NCBI GenBank assembly: GCA_013176395.1
Contig: JABMLP010000013.1
Span: 310,001-374,000, forward strand
DNA from: Venturia oleaginea
Lineage: Eukaryota; Ascomycota; Dothideomycetes; Venturiales; Venturiaceae
Reading direction: 5' to 3'
Length of the DNA stretch: 64,000 nucleotides
Shown here one piece after another: positions 32,001-44,800 of this stretch. Under the pieces are notes generated by a model that worked only from the letters and a program-made list of their open reading frames with translations, was not told where the DNA came from and ran no database searches. The translations under genes and the position numbers were made by a program. Numbering within the stretch: the first letter of the stretch is position 1; each line of letters begins with the position of its first letter.

Positions 32001-32235
32001 CGACACGACACGACACGACACGACACGACACGACACGACACGACACGACACGACACGACACGACACGACACGACACGACACGACACGACACGACACGACA
32101 CGACACGACACGACACGACACGACACGACACGACACGACACGACACGACACGACACGACACGACACGACACGACACGACACGACACGACACGACACGACA
32201 CGACACGACACGACACGACACGACACGACACGACA
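32001..32235. repeat. (CGACA)47 pentanucleotide microsatellite
   Basis: There are 235 bp of uninterrupted CGACA units, with no variant seen from the first to the last. Because the unit length is not a multiple of three and contains no stop in any register, all six frames are open through it (Thr-Thr-Arg-His-Asp on one strand, Val-Ser-Cys-Arg-Val on the other). Confidence 0.97.
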
Positions 32236-32728
32236 CAACACTCCACTCCTTGGACGACTTTACTGAAGAACCCACCCAACGACCGAAGACGACCTTGACG
32301 GTTTCTTCACGAATCTCATCACGATGGCTTACGCGAAGATACCCACTCTCTAACGACTTTGGCGTTTCAATTCCCCCTCGTCTTCGCCCCTTATGCCATT
32401 GCTTGCATTACATACGCCTTGTCACAAAACGACCCCCAATGTCCCATCAATTTGTACTCCGCCAAATGGGACAAGGGACGAATTGTATGGAAAGGCTTGC
32501 TCCCTTGTCAGATGACACACACACTCCTGTCCCATTATCACCTAATCTGTTGTTGTTGGAAGGTGAAGAAAAAAAATTAGAAAAAAAATAAATTCCAAAA
32601 AACATAATAAAAAAATGTTGGACATGTTCTTCTTTCTACGAAATTTCGGATTGCTGTACGGTTCACGCTTTACTAGAAATCAGTAATTGATAATCTCTCC
32701 CATTTTGCTCCTTCCAGATTTTGTGCTC

Positions 32729-32900
32729 ATCGTGATTCAATTATTCATATCGTGATTCTATTATTCGTACCGTGATTCTATAATATATATCGTGATGCCC
32801 TTTCCATGTTTTGCACTTCGATAAGTTTCCTGCACTTCGATAAGTTTCCTTGGCCTCGATAAGTTTCCTGCACCTCGCCTCGCCTCCTCCACCTCGATAA
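32729..32900. repeat. Two adjacent short minisatellites
   Basis: The motif ATCGTGATTCTATTATTCGT and variants repeats about every 20-22 bp near 32729-32797. The motif CACTTCGATAAGTTTCCTG and variants repeats about every 20 bp near 32815-32870. Confidence 0.7.
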
Positions 32901-33116
32901 TGCATCCCCTGAACCACGTCCATCTCAACCCGCAGAGTGTGATGGAAACCATCTTTACCGTTCTCGTTTACGAGGAACTCGGTTCGTGGTGAGGGTATTT
33001 GGCGTATACCGGTAAACCGGGTGGGGAATCATGGATACAGAGTGGTCTTTCTCGACGTTTTGTCATGGTTCACCCGCGGTGGGCGGTGGAAGGGGGGTGA
33101 GCGGGAAAGGAAAGGG

Positions 33117-33230
33117 GATTTGTAGATATGGGAGCGTTGAGTTTGTTCTACCTTGTATGATGTATGGTGAGGTGATTTGTGGATATGGGAGCGTTGGGTT
33201 TGTTGTAAGCTGTATGATGGATGTGTGGTG
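33117..33230. repeat. 57 bp tandem duplication
   Basis: Two units start GATTTGTRGATATGGGAGCG at 33117 and 33174 and share GTTTGTTSTA and TGTATGATG. Confidence 0.8.
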
Positions 33231-34089
33231 ACGAGATCGATGTTGGAAAAACAAGGGAACGGGGAGGGTTCTTGGTGGCCTTGAGGAAATCACCTTTCGA
33301 CGAATCGCGCACACGTTTGATCACTTGTCATGATACCAATTGCATTTTCATTGCCCATAAAACTCATCGTTGAAATCATGCCTTCGCTCGCTCAAACACA
33401 TTATCATGTTTTAAGCCACCCAAAGAAAGAAAGCAAAGCGAACGCCTCCATCGAGTCAATTTACTATAAAAAATACCTCAAAAGGAAAGTTGGGTACCCA
33501 CCATTTTGCTCAACGTTTGTGCTCAACTTTTGAGCACAAGTCGACCGCCAAATGCACCGAGACAATTTTGCAGTGTGTCATGAAGAGAAAATCAGAACTT
33601 CAGTAAGGTAAAGCAACCGGAACGCCAGGCTAAGTCGCAGCAGGGTATATCGTTCCAGAGATATTCAGCCGACCTGCATGCACCAAGTAACGAATTGATA
33701 ATGGAACTGGAAAGTGAGAGAGAAAAACCGGGGTAGTGGAAATGTTGATGAAAGCAAGCGTGGTTCAAAAATATGTAAAGTAGGAAGTGTAGGGGGTGGG
33801 TTCAGCTCGTGATACCAAAGTTTTGGATGAGGTAGATCGAGTGGAATCGGCCGGTCGAGTGGGTTTGCTCTGCGCAATCGCTGTTTTCCGTGAGGTTGAA
33901 TGAGTGTGCTCAGCAGAACCATTGTCCGTGACGGGGATTTTATTCGCCCTTGGCTCCAGCAGCACCATGTGGATGCCTCGTCATGAAGACTTTACCTAAG
34001 GCATCTACCGGAGGGAAACGAGCTTCACGCTCCAAGTCATCCAACGGTCGCTGTGAGCGGATGTACCTGTTACAGTAATTAGCATGAGA

Positions 34090-35879
34090 TCAAAATTTAT
34101 GTGAGTGGTCGTACTTTGTACGTCCATCATCTGGAGGGTTGTAGTCCCAACACACGAAGGATTCGCCTTTGTTGAGAGCCTCCCAGCACAAGCGGCGCTG
34201 GCGTTGAGAAGCGAGGACCTGCTGCTCGAGGCTCTTGAGGTCCCACTTGGTAGCTGCCTCTTGCTTGAAGCTATCAGCCAGTTCGATATTGACGTTGTTG
34301 AGGTTATGCAGCTCCTTTGGATCAGACTCTAAGTCAAAAAGCTGGGAAGGGTCATATAAAGAAGTGATGTACTTGTATCGACCACGGCGGATCATGACAA
34401 GAGGAGAGTTAGTACCCTCGCCCATGTATTCGCCAAACACATGATCGTGAGCGGGCAGACCGAGCAAGGAGGGATAGAGGCTCTTGCCATCCATTGGAAG
34501 GAGCTCGCTTGAGTCTCCTCCAACAAGATCGAGTAAGGTTGGGAGTAAATCCATGGTAGACACAGATTCCTTCACGCGATGAGGAGCAAAGCGAGGTGGA
34601 TAGTTGACTACGAGAGGAACTCGTGCAGAGTTCTCGAACCAGCTCATTTTGTACCACAGGCTCCGCTCTCCAAGCATATCGCCGTGATCACCGCTGAAGA
34701 TGATGATTGTGTTCTTGTCCAGCTGACATTCCTTCAAAACAGTAAGAAGCTTGCCAATCTGAATGTCCACATATGTACAAGCGGCATAGTAGGCCCGACG
34801 AGCTCGAAGAATGGCCTCGTCAGGAACAGGTTTATCCCACGAGTCAATGCACTTCAGCAATCGCTTGGAGTGAGGATCCTGTTGATCCTGTGGAATAGTG
34901 ATCTCAGGCATAGGAATTTCTACGCCCTCGTATTGATCCCAAAGAGATTGAGAGATCGCATATGGATCGTGTGGGTGAGTCAAAGAAACCGTGAGACAGA
35001 ATGGGCGCTGCTCTTCCTTGCGGACGTAACTATAAAGATACTGTGTGCTCTGTCGAATCCTTAGCGCAAATCCTTGACTCTCGCATGAAACTCACGCCAG
35101 TAGCTATCACAATACAAAGCACTGATCTCACTCATTCTCAAATGAGGACTAGAGATAGTTTAACGGCAGGGTCTGAGACCCTCACATGGACGAGTGGTGT
35201 TCACTGACCTTGTACATGACTTCTTCGTCGTAATCGAGCTGGTTCGAGCGAACGCATGGGCCGGCTTGCAGAACGGAAGACATATTATGGTACCACTCAA
35301 GACGTCGTTCCGGATCATCCCAATTCACTGCCCAGCTGCGCACATGTCAGGACTTTGCTCCACGGAATCAAATCCGAACGTCGCTTACCCAAAATCTCCA
35401 GGGTAGATGTCTGGAGTGAGTCGGTTCTCGAATCCGTGTAGTTGGTCGGGTCCGATGAAGTGCATCTTTCCTGACAGAGTCGTTTCGTAGCCCTCTCGTC
35501 GCAGGTAATGGGCGTAGGTAGGAATGTCGGCGTTCAAGTGAGAGGCATTATCGTATGCTCCGACCTGGGATGGGAGCTTTCCGCTGACCAGACAGAAGCG
35601 GCTTGGAGCGCAAAGCGGAGAATTGCAGTAGGCACTGTCGAAGACAACACCCGACTCTGCCAGCTTGTCGAGGTTTGGCGTCTGAATCACAGACTTCAGA
35701 TCGTGCATCTTCAAAAGAGGAGCGGCAAGTTGGTCTGCCATGATGAACAGGATGTTAGGCTTTGTGGAAGTTTGAGAGCCATTTCCACTGATGTGAGCGG
35801 CATTGCCGTTGATATGGATGCCATTTGCGCTGAGGAATTCGCTCTTATCCGCGACGGGACTCTCGGCGTGTGGTGCCAT
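34090..35879 (-). CDS. betC: Choline sulfatase
   Basis: The coding sequence is the complement of 34090-35049, 35209-35335 and 35389-35879, 525 residues; phases agree at both introns (159 and 53 bp). The enzyme hydrolyses choline-O-sulfate to choline and sulfate, giving sulfur and a betaine precursor. Sulfatase signatures: PNILFIMADQLAAPLL binds the metal near the start, and CAPSRFCLVSG contains C90, the residue converted to formylglycine in Cys-type sulfatases. HYLRREGYETTLSGKMHFIG is typical of the choline-sulfatase branch, and SGDHGDMLGE supplies further metal ligands. The C-terminal block RLCWEALNKGESFVCWDYNP also fits this subfamily. No signal peptide is present, in agreement with a cytosolic enzyme. 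No choline oxidase or betaine aldehyde dehydrogenase gene lies nearby. Confidence 0.9.
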
Positions 35880-36666
35880 CGTTGGAGGACACGATAGTCG
35901 ATATTGTCTCTGTAGAAGAATGACTGAGTGTTTGTGGGACTGTTTGTTATGAAGTGAAGGAGTAGAGATGGAAGTTGTTGTTGAAGGAAGAGGTCGAAAA
36001 GATGGTCGGCGTGGCTTACTATTACGTCCGGGTAGAATGGCGTAGAGCCAGGCAGCGGTGAGTGATAGCAGCCTGAGATAAGATGAGGTTGCGAGGTGAA
36101 GTTGCCCAGCTGTGAGGATTTATATACAATTGTCTGCCCTAGGGAAAATCTGGGGTAGGAGGTTCCTATATGGGTGTTCTTTCAATGTCATGATCCGCCA
36201 CAACGTGAAGGCGTGCGATTGTGTGATCGAATTACACGGACCACTTAATGAACTGTTTTTATTATACATTATTATATATGGTACATAAACATGACCGTCG
36301 GGCCTTGACAGCAGTGCCTAAAAATCCCTCTTCAACAATCCGTCCCTTCACGCCGCCTTCATTCCCAATCGTGACCCGGCGGAGTTTCTTCCTCGCCCAG
36401 CCGAAGTTGAATTTCTGGAGCTAATGACGTTGATATACTACAGACCCTTGATGGTTGCTGCAAGGAGCGTTGATCGATCACCACCCTCCATCCAATGATC
36501 CCATCGAGGGACTTGCCGGGACTACTCCTATAGTCTGGACGGGCCTAATCCGACTTGATACTACATCTCAGCTCCACACCAGCGTCCCGATATACATAGG
36601 TAAAGACCAGCCGCATGGCGCACGAGGGACTTTATCTCCGCTTTCGAGTCCTCCAAACGACTATCT
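35880..36666. other. Promoter side of the sulfatase gene, no other gene seen
   Basis: This holds the upstream region of the sulfatase gene and an AT-rich patch near 36250-36295. A plus-strand frame at 36455-36868 lies opposite a better candidate and is not supported. Confidence 0.4.
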
Positions 36667-37110
36667 TTACCGACATATCGACGCACCCGAGCAATCCTGG
36701 TCCATATTTCCCGATTTGACCTTCTTGCCACGATCGATTGAAACCATCTTCTTGGGCTGCAATATCTTGAGCACACTCTCATCGTGCATTTCCTTCTCCC
36801 AAGTGCTAGGCCTTCGATCGGATATGCCATCTCTTGGGATCGGGATCCCATGTCGCAGCTGGCGTTGATCGTCTGCTGGCGGTGTCCATATAACATCTTT
36901 CCCAGTCGAGTCTTGCGATGTTGCTGATCGATCATCATCGAGAAAGAAAGGTTCGACATCGGAATCAGGTGATTCGTCGGCATTTGACAGCGTGCTGGGT
37001 TTCATGACGCTGCGTGGTGGACGAGGAAATTCGAATTTCAATTTGTCGTCTTGCAGTATCAGCTCGATGATGTTTGGGTTGTGGCTTGCATCTGATGCCG
37101 CCACCTGCAT
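36667..37110 (-). CDS. Hypothetical protein, possibly partial
   Basis: A 147-residue frame starts MQVAASDASHNPNIIELILQ and contains FEFPRPPRSVMKPSTLSN, acidic stretches (PDSDVEPFFLDDD) and VIWTPPADDQRQLRHGIPIP. The composition looks like the disordered part of a real protein and not a random frame. The end may be wrong, since a GTAAAG donor lies just before the stop. No homologous family is recognised, and there is no signal peptide or membrane segment. Confidence 0.35.
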   Translation of the reverse strand: MQVAASDASHNPNIIELILQDDKLKFEFPRPPRSVMKPSTLSNADESPDSDVEPFFLDDDRSATSQDSTGKDVIWTPPADDQRQLRHGIPIPRDGISDRRPSTWEKEMHDESVLKILQPKKMVSIDRGKKVKSGNMDQDCSGASICR

Positions 37111-38879
37111 AACATCCGACTGCTGAGTGGTGACAGTTAGCGATGCTTCATTATGACGACAGGGTTTGTAAACCGCGTCTCCTCTCGGAGAAACAGCAAT
37201 TATAAATAGGGGACTTGGAGTCTTTAATTATTGGTCAACTCACTTTTGGTGAACGCTTTGTATTCGCCCTCGCTCTCTTCGCCGATGGTGGTGACATTAT
37301 ATATAACAATTGTAGGTCTGGACGGCTGTCTGCAATTGGCAGGAAAATTCGAGTCGGCTGTATAGGAGAATATGCAAGTATAGAATCGACATTTGAAGAA
37401 GTTATACCATGGTCTCTCCCAAAACCTCCACGCCGAAGACTACAATTGAAACTGCTCACCAGGGTCCGTCCTTAGAATGGCACGCCCCTTTTGTACACGC
37501 TCGCATGAGGTCGTGTAGCAAAGAATATCCGGTCACAGGCGATATCTTCCTTGCTCACCACGTTGAATCTCCTTCCAAAATGTACTTCTGCATAAGCCTT
37601 GCCATTGTGGCGTCAAAAAAGCACCCGGCTAAATACAAGCAACGACTGGATAAGAAGCATCCGAATTGTCGATACTACCTCTCTATTTGACAAACCAAAA
37701 GGCAACGCAAACATAATCTTTTCACCTTCTCGATTGCATCAGCTGGATTCCACATCACATCTAACAAGGCCTCCATATCTAGTAAGACCCGAGTTTCACA
37801 AGATCGATCGTGTGTTCTGAGCTACGTTACTTCGCGTCCTACAATGTCGTGCAGACCAACGGCCTGACCGCATCAACCGAGGAACTGACAGGTATCATCA
37901 GGAATCACAACACTGCCGTACAAACCACTTTGGAGCGATCCACCGGTTATAAGGTAACACAAACCACAACCACAACCACAATTACTAGGCACGATAATGC
38001 ATGAATCAAAGCTCAGGTCAGAGCAAAGCTTGCACGGACTGTTCGGCGATTTTTTCTTCGGCACTCGCATTCAAAGGTCAGTAGCATTACACGGACAGCC
38101 TTCTCGCATCCTAATGCGGCGTTACACAATGCAGGGACCTCCTCCTACGAGCTTACCAACGCGAACGTCCAATTCCTCGGTCATGGCTGAGACATACATG
38201 CACATTATTTCCCTTTTTCATGGCAACGAAGCATTGCATTCCAGCGAGTGTTTGGCTGATGTCAAACGCCCGCGATCGAGATCTGCAGACAAAGCGTTGC
38301 GGTTCGAGCAATTGATAGTTGCTGCGCTTGACCGTGATGAGAGGAGGGTCTGTACTTACGGTTCTGTTACCTAGTTTAGTGGGGGTGAAGCCGCGGCCTC
38401 GGCTCGGAATGGAAGGTTGTTATTGTGGTGAGGCTGGTTATCGAGGTAGCGGTCGGGAAGTATCGACGTCAGGTGTGTATTTTTCAGGTGTTCAAGTTGT
38501 GCTTTGGGAAATTTTGCCGAATGAAGATTATCTTCGTGTTTCTTTAGCTACTTTGTTAGCTCGATGCTGACATGTCGAATAGCTTGTGTCAATTTGGTAT
38601 TTCGATGGTATAGACTATGTGGAAGGGTTCCTGGCGAAAGGTTCTTTGAATATCAGTGGAAAAGCATGGAGCTTCAACTCAAGCTGTTAACTCTTTCGTC
38701 TCTGATAAGCTAAGAAAGAGATGGCGTACTTCATAAGTCATAATGCAGTCCCATATTCGTAATCCATCAAGCATCATCTCCAGATGCAACTCATCCATCG
38801 AAATCGTCATCACCTCCAAGTCTCGATTCGATTGCAAAGCTATCATCCCAGACCCCCAACAAATCCCCAAACTCACAAA
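37111..38879. other. Intergenic, no supported gene
   Basis: Many short overlapping frames are present on both strands without domain content. An AC-rich patch (CACAACCACAACCACA) lies near 37965. Confidence 0.5.
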
Positions 38880-40938
38880 TCAACGATCAGAGCTCCCACT
38901 CCTATCACACCCAATCCCCAACTCAATCAACGCCGCCGCCCTCGTCAGCGTCCCCGCCTCCGTCTCTCCCTCCCCCGGTACATCAGGCTCCTCGAACCGC
39001 ATCTTCTCCACATCCCACATACCCAATTTCAACTCCCTACAAATCCCCAATATCAAATCGAGGATGAATCGGCCGCTCCGGAATCGGAGTCTAAAAACAG
39101 CCAAAGCGGAGAAGAGGTGGCGAAGACGGTATGTATCGCCTATCACCTGCTGTTGGCTATGAGAATAGGAGTGGCGGGTATTGTGGCGACTGAATTTGAG
39201 CGAAACGAGGAGAGTGAGGATTGGCAAGGGTAACCAGAGGGAGATGAAGGGGGGTATTTGATGTTTCGGCACCGTGGCGAGGAGATGTCGTATCGTTTCG
39301 CTTGTTTTGGAGGAGGCGTCTTTTACCTTTTTTAGAGCTGTTATTGCGAATTTGGAGATGAGGGGGTCGGGTGTTGTGGGTTTTTGGATGAAGGGGATGT
39401 AGAGCGTTGCTGTTGCCGATCTGTTATCACCATGAGATATATCAGCCTTCCGGTTTTCTTCAAAGAGGATAACTGTAGGGAAGGGGGAAGAAGGAAAGCA
39501 TACTCAGCAACCACATTTCTCAAATAGAAACTCCCCCTCCCATCCACCACGGCTCCCACCCTCTCCCCATTTTTCCAAAGCCGAAATCCCCTCTTCCACT
39601 CCCTCAACCGGATATCAAACTGCGACACTTTCAACACTTCTTTCCTCCCAAGCTTAAAGCCCCTCACCCTCATCTTCTCCTTCATCCCCATCTCAAAATC
39701 AATTATATCCGCCAACGTCTCACTCAATCTACAAAGTAACAAAAACTCATCAACCAAATTCCCTCTTTCCAAAGGCGAAGAGTAACGAGGTAAACAAACC
39801 TCCAATCCGAAATCCTCGCGGCGGACGCGGGACCCGTTTTTGTTTGTTGCGAGGGGGTGGAGCGGTCGTCGTGAGGAGAAACTCATGACTCTATCTCTTA
39901 TGATTAAGGAACACCAGATCAAGCGGGAGCGGTCTGTCATTACTTCCGACGTGGTTTGATCCAGTCCTGCTGATTGGGCGTGCGCGAAGGCCTTTGAGAG
40001 CCAAGAGGAGCAGATGTGTGTGGGTTCGGGGTAGCAGGGTGACCAGTAGGAGAGAAGCATGCAGGCTTGTGTGAGGTTGAAGTGGGAATGGCTTGGTATA
40101 TGGAAGTCGTAAAGGTCTTTGAAGGTGGAGAAAGTTGTTTGCTGGAGTGTGGTTTGTGAGAGTTGAGTGCTTGTGTAGAGGCGGTTTGTCTCCAGGTACT
40201 GTTTTGTAACTTAGTATAGTTATTCTCGAGGTGGGAAGTAGAGGAGGTTATTACCATCGAGGCACATAAAACCATGGCGCAAAGCACCATCGCTCTACTT
40301 TGCCGTAGAACCTCACCTTCAATTGAATCCGAGAATTGCACTTCAAAGTCGAACTCGTCTATCACGGGATAATGAGGATGAATGTTCTGAAAGTAGATCC
40401 GTAAGAGGTCTTCCAGGAATGGTCCGAGGATGAGTCCAGACGACAATTCCAGCAATGCAATGGGGCTATCAACTGCATAACTCGAAATCGAATCAAAACT
40501 CAATACCTGCTGTTCTTGAAGTTGTATCGGTGATAGTTCCGGAGTCTCAACCGCTCAACAACCTATTAGCCCCATCCATGAATCAAGGGACACAGGTCAA
40601 CCCACCACCAACGACATGCTGTTCAACCGTAAGATCCGGGTCAGCAGTCGGCGACTCCCAATCCGTCGACGCCGGCGGAGTAACGATAGCAGGCGGCGGT
40701 GGTGATTCCGCACAAAGATCTGCGGAATCCCCAGAACCAAGGCATTTTTCGGCATTCCTCGGCGATTGCAGATGGTAGCGCGAACAATGGGAAGATTGAT
40801 CTTGAACCAGGAAATCAACACTCAGGCCCAGCCAATTGTGAACCTAGCATGAAAACAGCATTAGCCATTCCATGTCCAGTTTCAAGATGTCGAAGGGACA
40901 ATGTGATTCACCTCTTCTAAAATAGCTTCCTCAGACAT
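38880..40938 (-). CDS. Fungal-specific transcription factor domain protein, no zinc cluster seen
   Basis: Five exons on the complement, 38880-39420, 39504-40198, 40255-40553, 40606-40843 and 40912-40938, sum to 1800 nt (599 residues) with consistent phases. The middle homology region of fungal Zn2Cys6 regulators is clear: FLEDLLRIYFQNIHPHYPVI, FHIPSHSHFNLTQACMLLSY, AKAFAHAQSAGLDQTTS-like, SRLIWCSLIIRDRVMSFSSR and EDFGLEVCLPRYSS. This pattern resembles cutinase transcription factor 1-type regulators. The model starts at 40938 (MSEEAILEE), and its second exon is Pro/Ser-rich. No CxxC zinc cluster is encoded there or in the 400 bp upstream, so either a far 5' exon is missing from the model or this protein lacks the usual DNA-binding domain. 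The fourth junction uses a GTGGGT donor chosen on phase. Confidence 0.75.
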
Positions 40939-41812
40939 GCTTTGCCAAATTTAGCAGTTGTGGCGTCAAAAGTGAAGGAGTAAGTAGATCCTCTCCCGCA
41001 GAAACGATGCAGAGTTCCATGTGAGAAGCAAGAAGGAAGATACTTATACCTCGGCGTTCCCCGGATCCGTGCCTGGCTAAGAGCTCCAATATCTGGGGTA
41101 GTGCAATTGACTCGTAGGACCTGACTCTAGGCTGGGATGGATAATGATAAGGTCCAGGCTTTAGTCTGCTTACTTGAAATCGTGCGGAGGTTGGGTACTG
41201 CGGAGTGATGTTTTGTGATTTGCGGGAGGAGCAAGCTGCTGATTGGTTATTTGCGTGATGGATGCATAAGACAGCCTCGCTTGCAGGTCGTGTCACCAGC
41301 CTTTGGCGAGGAGTATGTCGCATGACCAATTCGCTTGTTCTGTCTCCTCGCTACTATCCCAGTATAACGATTAGGGTGTCATTATGACACTTTAATGTTC
41401 TTACAAGGATGCCAGGAATGTTCAAAAGTCCGAACTGGGCTTGAACATACACTCCCGTTGTGAGTCAATCGACCAAGGAGCTGAAAATTGCCATCTCTTT
41501 AGAGTCAGCGTATATAAACATTGGAATTATGAACTCGTAAATCGTCCCATAGGCATCATGGGCTTTGCAGGTTGCCTATCCGTATAATCTTCTTTTTCTC
41601 CTCCCGGCATGCATTTCCAAGCCCGACTTTTGCCATTACTCTTTGCCTTTTCCATGCGCCATCTTTTTGTTCGACTCCCCAATCTACAAGACAGTTGGTC
41701 TCTCTTCCATTAAGAGCTCAAGCCGTATAGACAACGCCCCCTCTCAAATCATCTACATGTCATAAGATATATCCATCCCAAACGGAAGCCTACAAATGAC
41801 ACTGAGCAGACC
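40939..41812. other. Intergenic, no supported gene
   Basis: The minus-strand frame 40931-41329 precedes the transcription factor model but has no zinc-cluster motif and looks non-coding. Confidence 0.45.
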
Positions 41813-44800
41813 TTACAAAACCTTCGCACCAGCTTGCATGTTCCGGAGACGCTGCTTGTGCACATCAATCATATTGCCATTCTGCATCATACGATCCAGC
41901 GTATTATCCCTCGTTGCCTTGGCAAGTTGTTCTTGTTCAGCCATGAATTGCAGTTGCCTCTTTTCTTGAAGTAACCGAGCCATTCGGACCTCCTCTCCGA
42001 TAGGTGCTTGCGCAACAGAAGCCTGATTTTGTTGATCCTGCCTAAGAGATTCGCGCCATCCATTTCGCAGCTCTGCACGCTTCTCTTGAGACACGGCATT
42101 GGGCGCTCGAAGCGGCTGATGGGAGTCAAACTGCTTGACCACAGACTGTGAATCTTGGCGAGGAACAGTCAGAATAGGGCCGGGTTTGAATTGCTGTTTC
42201 CGTTGAGCATTTGAGATATTTTCAAATTCACCTTGTGCTATGTTTGGAGATAATGATGAGAAACCTTTTGGTCTTGACTTGTACTTCAATTGGCTGTCGC
42301 GCTGATTGGGGAGTGTTTCCTTCGGCGGTACTACATCTGATCCAACCTTCTTCATCTTGCCGACTCGCCCTTTGTCGACAGGTGGCTCTACTGAAGAATC
42401 GAACAAAGGTTGATCCAACATTGGATTTGAATAATTGTGTGTGTTGGTGAAAATTGGAGCTGTTTGGATTCTGGTCGCTGAACGATTCCGACTCCAGGAC
42501 GACATCGGAGGTGTTTGTTGCACAGTTGTTGTTCTTGAGATGGCTCTCGCAGACTCCCTTCGGCCTATGACTGGACTGGCCTGAGAAGGGTGGTAGATCG
42601 GCTTGGTAGAAGCACTTCGTGGTCTCTCCTGTACACTAGGTGTCGTACTCGCTCTTTTTGAGCCCGGGTGTGCTGTGCCGAGAAACGTATCAAGGTCAAC
42701 AACAGGAGATAGTGGAGTGCGTTCTTTAGTCGATTCGTTCTCGAAATTAGTATCGACCTTGACTCCTGGTGATGGAGGCTCAAGGCCATCTTGATCTAGT
42801 TGTTCGGCCAATGACAGATGCTTCGCCCATTCATTAGTTCGATATTGCAAGACAACCTTTGACACGTGCTCTGGAAGGCGCGCAATTAAATTTCCGATTG
42901 TCAATGTTTAAGAGTCTGTCGTGTCTGATTGCCGCTTCATTTTGGCGTCCCAACGTTCTCGTTCGTCTGGCAAATTTTCGGCTACCACAGCGTTTTCGCC
43001 AAACTTGGTGCCACCGTCTTCGCTATCCTTCGCCATTCTTGATGGCTCGGATACTCCTGATAAACTCTCACCATCATGTTTTCCAACAACGAGAGACGTG
43101 TACTTTGGTCTGGCTGCTGTAGTCGTTGCTTCCGAACCAATATCCAATGGTACCTCGAGGGGCGATACAGGATCAATAGAGCCTCTGTGTGACAAGCTCG
43201 GCGAGGTTTGGCCAAAGTCTGCATCCATTGGCGACCGGGAAACTGTCATGGCGGACAATGACATATCGTCCTGGTCCAATCCGTCAAAGGTAGCAGCAGC
43301 TGAAGAACCCTTGTCGCTCTCGTAATCATCGACAAATTCTTCCTCTGAGACCCTGGCCTCGACAACGTTTCCTATCGATCCTCTTTGATAGGACATCCTA
43401 GAGCCCCTCTTAGAACTCAGTTTCCTGTTGTTCAGATAAGACTCTTCGATTGCAGAGAGAGAGCCTTGATTATTGCGGGGACCCTTGACTTCCATGCCAG
43501 GTATTCTGAATGGAAGCGGTACGACTTCTGGGGCTGGAGGTGATGGCGAAAAGCGGCTAGATTCAGTGGGCTGGTTTTGAGGTGAGGGTTCTGCACTGAG
43601 CCTAGCACAACGCCGTGAAGACTTCGAAGGCATCCGGCCAGCAGCACTGAGCCGAACTCTATTGGATCCAGTCCTGTGGATCTCGTCTGCTATGTCTTCC
43701 GGTGGTGCTAATGTGCCTGTCGTACAAGCTGCTTGATGCCAAGTGTCTCCCGAGTCGGGCTCATTTCAGACAGTTCCACGCTACTTATGCCAGATATGCG
43801 CTTCTCTCGCACGCTCCCAAAATTCTTTCCCAAGGTATCCAAGGATACGGCGCCTGACACTATTGTTGTTTCCGATTTGCCACCGCCGTAAACGATCTCC
43901 CACTTGGCTCGTTCATTCTGGATGTCCTGTTCTACCCTCTGGCCAGCCGCGGTCTCCTCTTTTTCTCGATCGTTCTCATGCTTCCTACGGTGAGCTTTCT
44001 TCTTTTCTCGTCGCTGTTCAACGACCTTGGCGAGCTTGAGGTGCGTTGCGAGTCCTGCGACGAACAGCAGTATGATGCCGGCGACCTCAACTTTGATTCC
44101 CCTGGTTATGGGGTAGGTGGTGCTATTTAACGGAAATGCGTCCTCGTTAATGTCTTTTCTCCGTTAGCTTTGAAGTCATGGCAGGTCAAGCGACATACCC
44201 CAGATGTAGATCCAGAACTCCTTCAGCCCAGCTCTACTGAAGCAGTCGATACCAAGGACGGTAGCTGTGGCGCCAGAGAATGGGATCGATCCGATCAATC
44301 CGAACTTTCGTGTCTTTGAAGAAATGGCCAGCGAAAAGACCGCCACACTCATACAACCGATGAAGATTGCCTTGCCCAGTACCGATGGAATGAGACTTCC
44401 AGGCTTCAAGCACAAGAACCACATGGCCAGACAGAATCCTCCCAGCAAGCATCCAATCCCATCTGCAAGATCCCTAAATATCAGGGCCACACCACCTGCA
44501 AGGGAACCAGCAAAGACCACGGCGACCAGAAACGCGCCTTGAACTCCATTGCTGACTGGTGGGTTCATACAGTAGATGATGAGGACCGTTGTCGCCAGAG
44601 AGACCAAGTAGGCAACGCCGAAGAAGCTGTATAACCATTGATTTTTGATACCAACAAGGGTATACGCAAGACCCGTGCTTATCAGAACTGCTCCAGCAAA
44701 GCCAATAGCCGGCGTAATCTTTGGCTGCAAAGGCAGGGGGATCGGGTCGTCTCGATTCGTGCCATTGTTGGCGACTGTTGAAGTTGAAGTCGTCCGTGAT

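Larger units (their letters stand above)
32236..34089. other. Repeat-rich intergenic region, no supported gene
   Basis: Between the microsatellite and the sulfatase gene there are A-rich tracts (32568-32620), several minisatellite-like patches and short frames on both strands. No protein-like sequence is convincing. Confidence 0.5.

Noticed and set aside
31952..32298. Frames of 88-124 codons across the CGACA array
   Set aside because: They are open only because a pentanucleotide repeat without stops is read in all frames.
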